This document shows positions 58,511 through 64,000 of a stretch of DNA of 64,000 bases, piece after piece (positions within the stretch are counted from its first letter, which is position 1; each line of letters begins with the position of its first letter). A program made the position numbers and the translations under genes. A model generated the notes under the pieces. It did no database searches. It was not told where the DNA came from and worked only from the letters and a program-made list of their open reading frames with translations. This stretch comes from Massilia soli. Its GTDB lineage: Bacteria; Pseudomonadota; Gammaproteobacteria; Burkholderiales; Burkholderiaceae_D. The stretch covers positions 620,001-684,000 of the forward strand of contig NZ_JAFBIL020000001.1 of the NCBI RefSeq assembly GCF_016809835.1, given 5' to 3'.

Positions 58511-59811
58511 GCCTGTTGGGTAAATCCGGATATCAGGAAACCGCATGCGGCTGGATTCCCACTGAGTGGAAAGCGACGCAAATCGGAGAGATGACAGAGG
58601 TCAGTGCAGGCGGCACGCCTGCTACCGGCAATGAGGAGTATTGGAATCCACCAGAGGTGCCATGGATGAGTTCTGGCGAGGTTCGCTTGCGGAGAATCCA
58701 TTCGACCGAGAAGAAAATTTCATACCTTGGACTGAAGAACTCGGCAGCAAAAATCTTCCCCAAAAAGTCAATTGTCATGGCGTTGGCTGGACAAGGTAAG
58801 ACGAGGGGATGTGTGGCTGTCCTGGAATCGGAAGTCGCGACTAACCAGTCACTGGCTGCCATTTATCCGTCTGACCAGTTTGAGACAGACTTTCTTTTCC
58901 ACAATCTTGATTGGCGATACAAGGAGTTGCGCTCACTGTCGTCTGGTGAAGGTGGACGGGGTGGCCTCAATTTGTCAATCATTAAATCAGTCCCTATTGG
59001 TCTTCCACCAATCCCCGAACAACAAAAAATCGCTGCCATTCTCACGGCCGTGGACGACAAGCTGAACATCATCGCCCGCCAGATTGTGGCCACGCAGAGT
59101 CTCAAACGCGGGCTGATGCAGACTCTGTTCAGCCGGGGCGTTGGCATCCAAAACGCCGATGGCCGCTGGGTGCCACATACTGAGTTCATAAACAAATCGT
59201 CGCTAGATATACCTGCCGTGTGGAATGTAAGACGGCTTGGCGACATAGCGCCGTTGATTAGGCGTCCCGTTGATATCAATCCTGACTCCGCCTACCCAGA
59301 GGTTGGACTGCGTTCCTATGGCAAGGGAACATTTCATAAGCCAGCACTTCTTGGCAAAGAGGTAGGCAACAAGCGGCTATTTGAAATCAAAGCTGGCGAC
59401 CTTCTGTTTTCAAACGTATTTGCGTGGGAAGGTGCTGTGGCGGTAGCAAAGCGTGAAGATGACGGACGATTTGGTTCACACCGATATATGACCTGCGTCG
59501 TGAACAAGTCTCAAGCTGATACCTCTTATGTATTCAGATATCTGACTACACCTTCAGGAATTGCCTCACTTACGCTGGCCTCTCCCGGAGGAGCTGGTCG
59601 AAACAAAACGCTTGGGTTGGGTGCATTGGCTAACATCACCATACCTTTGCCACCGCTAATTGAGCAGCAAAAGATTAGTCAAATTCTTGATGGGGTCGAC
59701 GCCAAACTTGAAGCGCTTGAATTGAGACGGACAAATGTTGAAACTCTCAAACGTGGCTTGATGCAAAAGCTCCTTACTGGAGAATGGCGGGTCAACGTGT
59801 CAAAGCAATAA
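58507..59811 (+). CDS. hsdS: Type I specificity subunit HsdS
   Basis: A 434-residue protein with two target-recognition domains: the first about residues 15-170 closing with [24 protein letters not shown], the second about 215-410 closing with [24 protein letters not shown]. The matching pairs of coiled-coil ends are the conserved regions that set the spacing between half-targets. AGGCCGGAG precedes the ATG. Contrast with the half-length HsdS at 11.75 kb. Target sequence cannot be read from this. Confidence 0.93.
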   Translation: MSLLGKSGYQETACGWIPTEWKATQIGEMTEVSAGGTPATGNEEYWNPPEVPWMSSGEVRLRRIHSTEKKISYLGLKNSAAKIFPKKSIVMALAGQGKTRGCVAVLESEVATNQSLAAIYPSDQFETDFLFHNLDWRYKELRSLSSGEGGRGGLNLSIIKSVPIGLPPIPEQQKIAAILTAVDDKLNIIARQIVATQSLKRGLMQTLFSRGVGIQNADGRWVPHTEFINKSSLDIPAVWNVRRLGDIAPLIRRPVDINPDSAYPEVGLRSYGKGTFHKPALLGKEVGNKRLFEIKAGDLLFSNVFAWEGAVAVAKREDDGRFGSHRYMTCVVNKSQADTSYVFRYLTTPSGIASLTLASPGGAGRNKTLGLGALANITIPLPPLIEQQKISQILDGVDAKLEALELRRTNVETLKRGLMQKLLTGEWRVNVSKQ

Positions 59812-59853
59812 TTGCCCGAACGGGCACAATCACAAGAAAAAGAGGAAGAGCAT

Positions 59854-62800
59854 ATGGGGGGCGCAGAGAAAGTGGGTGTCGAAATCCCAGCAATCAATTT
59901 GCTGGTCAAGCTGGGTTACACTCATCTCCCCGGCAATAAGTTTCAGGTCGAACACCGCCACCTTGCCCCGATACTCGAAACCATACTCCGTCCCAGACTC
60001 CTAATTCTGAACCCTTGGTTGAGCGTCGCACCTGGCGGCGTCGATGCGGCGCTAATTGAGCTACGTAAGCGGGTGAACGACGACCTGATGCCCGCGAATA
60101 GATTGTTTTGGGAACAGGTCATACACCGCTCCGACATCCAGGTTAAGGGTGCCGACGGCAAACCTCGGAGCGTGCGTTTCCTCGACTCGACCTCGGCGGC
60201 CAATAACGACTTCTGCGTAGTGGACCAGTATGTGGGAAGGAATGCTAACGGTGACGTATTTCGCCCTGACCTGCTGTTGTTCATCAACGGCCTGCCGCTG
60301 GCGATTATCGAATGCAAGGCCAGTCATCATCGGCTGGATGAAGCATTGGCGCAACTGGACGGATATCAAGCGAGTTTTCCAGCGCAGTTTGTATTCAATC
60401 AGGTCTGCGTGGGCCTGAACCGGCGCGAGGGTTTGTACGGTGCCATCCTCACCAAGCCAGCGTTCTACGCACGTTACCGCTTGCAGGACACCGAAATGGC
60501 GACAGTTTCCAGTGTGCTAGGGGCGGACCCGAGCGCACAAGACCAGTTGTTGTGGGCACTTTTTGAGCCCAGCCGTCTTGTGGAGTTGGTTACCCATTTC
60601 GTGCTGTTCGAAACACGCGATGGCAAGACGGTCAAGAAGCTGCCGCGTTACCAACAATGGCGCGCGGTGCGCAAAACCATCGCCCGGCTGGCGGCGCCCA
60701 AGCCCATCGGCGGCGTGGTGTGGCACACGCAGGGCAGCGGCAAATCGCTGACCATGGCGCTGCTGGCCCGGATGCTGCGGGCCGATAGCACGGGACTGAA
60801 CAACCCGACCGTGCTGGTACTCACCGACCGCAAAGACCTCGACAAGCAAATCTTCGATACCTTTCACGCCGTCGGCATTAAGGCGATTCAGGCCGTGTCG
60901 GTGGATGGTTTGTTTAAGTTGCTGGGCAATGACTACGGCAGTATCTTCACCAGCACGGTACAAAAGTTTCAGGAGAACGAACAGTCGGACGCCCCCGCCG
61001 AGGCCTCTTCGGATGCGGACGCCACCACCCTTGAACCAACGCGATATCGGCGCGTGCGCGAGGGTAAGGACTTCTTCATTGTGGGGGAACGCAATGTATG
61101 CTTCGGTCAGTTTGACAACGACGGGGTAATGCAGGACGCCCAGTGGGAAGAGGTGAGCCGGGAGCAGGTCAACTTCAGGGTGCTGAGCGCAAAGCCGAAT
61201 TTCTATGTGCTGGTCGATGAAGCACACCGCAGCCAGTACGACTTCCTGGCCGCATTCATGCGCGCGAGTTTGCCCAACGCCAAATTTATTGCCTTCACTG
61301 GCACACCGCTGCTCAACGACGACAAGCACACGCTGGCCGAGTTTGGCGGGGACGCGTACATCGACGAATACCGCTTGCATGAGGCTGTGGCCGATGGCGC
61401 GACCCTGCCCATAAAGTATCAGGACGCCTGGGTGGACTTGACCCCCGATGCGCAGCTGGACCAGGCGTTCAAGGACCAGTTCGACAACGAAGTGGAGGGA
61501 CGACAGCAAGCCCTAAAAAAAGCGTTGCTGGCCCGGTGGAGGCAGGCTGGCGACCGTATGGAACAGGTCGCAGCCCATCTGCTCGAAAACTTTGTCGCTA
61601 ACGTCCAGGCCAAAGGGCTGAAGGCTATGCTGGTCTGCGACGGCCGCGACATGGCTGTGCGCTACAAAGATTTGCTGGACGGATTGATGGAAGAACGGAA
61701 AGCCAACGGCTTGCCGACCTTCGAAAGTCGAGTTGTCATCTCGCTAGCGAGTGCGACCGCGTCACGCACCGGCCTTTCGGTGCAGGAAGCCGCCGCCGAG
61801 TACAAGTTGGGCCGGGAACAGATTCAGACCATCGAAGAACGTATCCGGGCAGAGCTGCGTGACGGCAAACCACCGGTTGCCGTACCCGCGGAACAAGTGG
61901 CGAACTTCGTCAGCAAGTTGTTCCCGCTTCCTTATGGCGACGAGACCAAGGGCCGGGACGGTCTGCCCCAGGGGAATAATGTGGGCCTCATCATCGTTTC
62001 GGATATGCTGTTGACGGGATGGGACGCGCCGATTGTCGGAACCATGTACCTCGACAAGCCATTGAAGGAACACACGCTGTTGCAAGCGATTGCTCGGGTC
62101 AACCGCACCATGGCGGGTAAGAATGCGGGCTATATCGTCGATTACCATGGGGTGGTGGAACACCTCGACCATGCGCTGAAAGTCTACGGTGGTGCAGTGC
62201 AGCCAGCCCAAGTGTGGGAAGGCGTCGAGACCGAATTACCGAAGCTGCAAGCGACACTCGACCGTATTCTTAAACTTCTGCCGAAAACGCACGACCCGGC
62301 CGGGCAGCGCGAGGATTACAAGGATGATGCTGAGCGCTTCCTTGACCCGTCAAGTAGGCTGGACGCGGTAGAAGACTTCCTGGAGTTGGTCAAGCAGTTT
62401 AACCGCAGCATCGACATCATCTTGCCCGATGCGCGTGGCGTACCCTTCAAGCCGTACTTCACGCTGTTCGCGGAAATCCGCCTCATGCTGCGTGACAAGC
62501 TGCCGGGCAACACCTACCGCGAGCGCATCACAAAGCTAGAGTCTGTACTTTTGCAGCAACTGCTGGATGAGTATATCGCCGCGAGCCCGGCCAAAAGTCT
62601 GCTGGGCAAGGAGGTTTCGATTCTGGATGCCAGCGATATGGCCCGTCTTCGGAAACTGGCGAGCCCGGGTAGTCAGGCGCTGGTGATGAAAAACCAGTTG
62701 AAGCATACCATTGTCACCGGCAGAGACAAAGACCCAGCCTTCTTCGACAAGCTGGCCGAGGAACTGGAAAAGCTGCTGGCGGAAGAAGCCGCCGGCCGCA

Positions 62801-63135
62801 TCAGTCAGGCCCAGTTTCTGGAGCAGCTCGACCTGTTTGGTCAACGTATCAAAGACAAGGACAATACCGGCTTCTCTCATCCGGCGCATTCAGCCGTGTA
62901 TCACTACTTGGCCGCCTTATTGGCGGATGAAACAGCCAGGGTGGCAACTACCAAGCTGTTCCAAGATGTCCGCCTAAGTAGCGCAATTGCTGCGGCCAAC
63001 TGGAAACTGATGCATGACCTCCACCCGGAAGTCCGCGACTTGCTGCGCAAGTTGTTGATGCCCTTGGGCGGTTGGGAGCGCTCGGTCGCGCGCGACCACG
63101 CAAGCCGCATCCTGGATATTCTGCTCAAGAACTGA
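59854..63135 (+). CDS. hsdR: Type I restriction endonuclease subunit HsdR
   Basis: A 1093-residue motor-nuclease. The nuclease core is [21 protein letters not shown] near residue 140-160 (PD-(D/E)xK: D and E-x-K). The helicase has Walker [21 protein letters not shown] near 285, DEAH as [18 protein letters not shown] near 450, then [12 protein letters not shown] and the later [13 protein letters not shown] (motif VI). The ATG at 59854 has GAGGAAGAG upstream; the frame begins with a TTG at 59812, directly after hsdS. Full length. Confidence 0.95.
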   Translation: MGGAEKVGVEIPAINLLVKLGYTHLPGNKFQVEHRHLAPILETILRPRLLILNPWLSVAPGGVDAALIELRKRVNDDLMPANRLFWEQVIHRSDIQVKGADGKPRSVRFLDSTSAANNDFCVVDQYVGRNANGDVFRPDLLLFINGLPLAIIECKASHHRLDEALAQLDGYQASFPAQFVFNQVCVGLNRREGLYGAILTKPAFYARYRLQDTEMATVSSVLGADPSAQDQLLWALFEPSRLVELVTHFVLFETRDGKTVKKLPRYQQWRAVRKTIARLAAPKPIGGVVWHTQGSGKSLTMALLARMLRADSTGLNNPTVLVLTDRKDLDKQIFDTFHAVGIKAIQAVSVDGLFKLLGNDYGSIFTSTVQKFQENEQSDAPAEASSDADATTLEPTRYRRVREGKDFFIVGERNVCFGQFDNDGVMQDAQWEEVSREQVNFRVLSAKPNFYVLVDEAHRSQYDFLAAFMRASLPNAKFIAFTGTPLLNDDKHTLAEFGGDAYIDEYRLHEAVADGATLPIKYQDAWVDLTPDAQLDQAFKDQFDNEVEGRQQALKKALLARWRQAGDRMEQVAAHLLENFVANVQAKGLKAMLVCDGRDMAVRYKDLLDGLMEERKANGLPTFESRVVISLASATASRTGLSVQEAAAEYKLGREQIQTIEERIRAELRDGKPPVAVPAEQVANFVSKLFPLPYGDETKGRDGLPQGNNVGLIIVSDMLLTGWDAPIVGTMYLDKPLKEHTLLQAIARVNRTMAGKNAGYIVDYHGVVEHLDHALKVYGGAVQPAQVWEGVETELPKLQATLDRILKLLPKTHDPAGQREDYKDDAERFLDPSSRLDAVEDFLELVKQFNRSIDIILPDARGVPFKPYFTLFAEIRLMLRDKLPGNTYRERITKLESVLLQQLLDEYIAASPAKSLLGKEVSILDASDMARLRKLASPGSQALVMKNQLKHTIVTGRDKDPAFFDKLAEELEKLLAEEAAGRISQAQFLEQLDLFGQRIKDKDNTGFSHPAHSAVYHYLAALLADETARVATTKLFQDVRLSSAIAAANWKLMHDLHPEVRDLLRKLLMPLGGWERSVARDHASRILDILLKN

Positions 63136-63137
63136 CC

Positions 63138-63848
63138 ATGCCCGTTTTGCAATACGGCCAGACCATCATCGAATGGCGCTTTCAACCCGATACCAAGCTG
63201 AAGCGCCATTACGTCACCGTGGAGCGGGGGCAGTCCGTGTTGTTGCGTGGGCCGATAGTGGACGAGGCACTACAAGAGACCCTAGTGCGCCGTCGTGCCC
63301 GTTGGATACGGGAAAAGCTGGCATTGGTAAACATGCCACAGAGCGCCGAGGCCATCACCACGGGAAGCCGGCTACGCTACTGCGGCCGGACATACTTCAC
63401 CGAGGTGCGACATTGTCCGGACCTGTCCAAACCCCGCCTAACCTTTACCGCATCGCGTTTCGTAGTCGAGAATCCAAATGGCATCAGTATTCAGCCCGAT
63501 GCACTGATGCCCGTACTGGAGAGTTTCTATCGTGACCGCGCACATGACAAGCTGCCGTCGCGGGTTCGTCATTGGGAGCGCCAGACTGACTTGAAGGCGC
63601 AAGGTGTTCGTGTGCGCTATTTCCAGAGCCGATGGGCCAGCTGCAATGCGCAGGATGTGCTGGAGTTTCATCCAAGGGTAATGGAGCTTTCCTCGAGCGT
63701 TCAAGACTATGTGATTCTTCACGAGCTCTGCCACACCGTGGAAAAGAACCACACAAGGGCGTTCTGGGCCTTGCTCGCTCGACACATGCCCGATTGGCAG
63801 CGGCAACATGAGGCGTTGGAACACACACTTTATGGAGATGCGATTTGA
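63138..63848 (+). CDS. YgjP-type (M48/SprT-like) metallopeptidase
   Basis: A 236-residue protein. The zinc site is YVILHELCHTVEKNHTRAFW near residue 193: H-E-x-x-H with a third histidine six residues later, as in the YgjP (DUF45) family. RYFQSRWASCNAQDVLEFHPRVM just before it is also typical. The protein starts 2 bp after hsdR and is probably the fourth cistron of the restriction operon. YgjP-like genes often accompany type I systems; the substrate and role are not known. ATG 63138. Confidence 0.88.
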   Translation: MPVLQYGQTIIEWRFQPDTKLKRHYVTVERGQSVLLRGPIVDEALQETLVRRRARWIREKLALVNMPQSAEAITTGSRLRYCGRTYFTEVRHCPDLSKPRLTFTASRFVVENPNGISIQPDALMPVLESFYRDRAHDKLPSRVRHWERQTDLKAQGVRVRYFQSRWASCNAQDVLEFHPRVMELSSSVQDYVILHELCHTVEKNHTRAFWALLARHMPDWQRQHEALEHTLYGDAI

Positions 63849-63928
63849 CATCAAAAGGGATGGTTGAAAAGCATTGGAATGCGACTGGCCGCTGGCTTGG
63901 TCGGTCCAACACGCCGAGTGTTTGCGCG

Positions 63929-64000
63929 CTAATCCGGCGAGACCGCGTTATCCAGCAGTTCTCTGCCGAGCCCCAGCGCCCGTGACAACGCGCAACCGCT
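63929..64000 (-). CDS. C-terminal tail of an unidentified gene
   Basis: Twenty-three codons and a TAG (63931-63929) run in from the right edge: ...LSRALGLGRELLDNAVSPD. The reading lies on the strand opposite to the RM operon, 80 bp from the peptidase stop. It is too short to identify, and could be a chance frame. Confidence 0.3.
   Translation of the reverse strand, partial: SGCALSRALGLGRELLDNAVSPD

Overview
The window looks like a chromosomal segment of a high-GC betaproteobacterium of the Burkholderiales, most like Oxalobacteraceae (Massilia, Duganella or Janthinobacterium type). That placement is an inference from protein character, gene order and the family content (SlmA beside ArgB, fused PabB-PabC, mnmG-rsmG-parA-parB next to atpIBEFHAGDC). 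No rRNA gene is present and I could not run a database search.

Layout. 1-11.1 kb is ordinary chromosome: a DUF29 tail, a CWC zinc-type protein, argB, tRNA-Thr(GGT), a TraB/GumN protein, a pyrimidine nucleotidase, slmA, fused pabB-pabC, an exported glutathione peroxidase, a PHA-depolymerase-like esterase, PPK2, a CoA-binding protein, an amidase lipoprotein and a class C serine hydrolase. 11.1-14.4 kb is an accessory patch: a 47-residue membrane peptide, a half-length HsdS, an HsdM-like methylase with an unusual catalytic motif, a YciI-like protein and a 52-bp tandem repeat. 14.4-21.6 kb is the complete ATP synthase operon on the minus strand. 22.1-26.5 kb holds parB, parA, rsmG and mnmG, with two parS sites just upstream of mnmG. 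26.6-36.5 kb holds a TSUP permease, an iron alcohol dehydrogenase, a branched-chain-amino-acid-type (Liv) ABC transporter and a nitronate monooxygenase/GMC oxidoreductase pair.

36.53-37.18 kb is the most striking stretch: a gene-free region with ten DnaA-box-like 9-mers in two similar modules. Each module runs from an inverted DnaA-box pair to a TTATCCACA box followed by an ACTACTAT (DnaA-trio-like) tract and TTGTATACATAC. I read it as the chromosomal replication origin (oriC) with an internally duplicated unwinding module. The parS sites 10 kb away and the mnmG-rsmG-parAB-atp cluster fit an origin neighbourhood.

37.2-56.5 kb continues with mtnN, alanine dehydrogenase, PutA with a divergent Lrp-type regulator, a LysR regulator, a chemoreceptor, ChaB, ferredoxin, coaD, rsmD, a DUF6279 lipoprotein, glmU, an ABC exporter whose ATPase has lost two conserved motifs, a second Lrp-type regulator and glmS. 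Directly downstream of glmS, the classical attTn7 target, lies a complete type I restriction-modification operon (hsdM, hsdS, hsdR) with a YgjP-type metallopeptidase, running to the right edge.

Intergenic gaps carry at least three dispersed repeat families: a GTTCCCGCG palindrome, a TAGGGCGGAT/ATCCGCCGAA repeat, and a MITE-like element with near-perfect terminal inverted repeats present twice.
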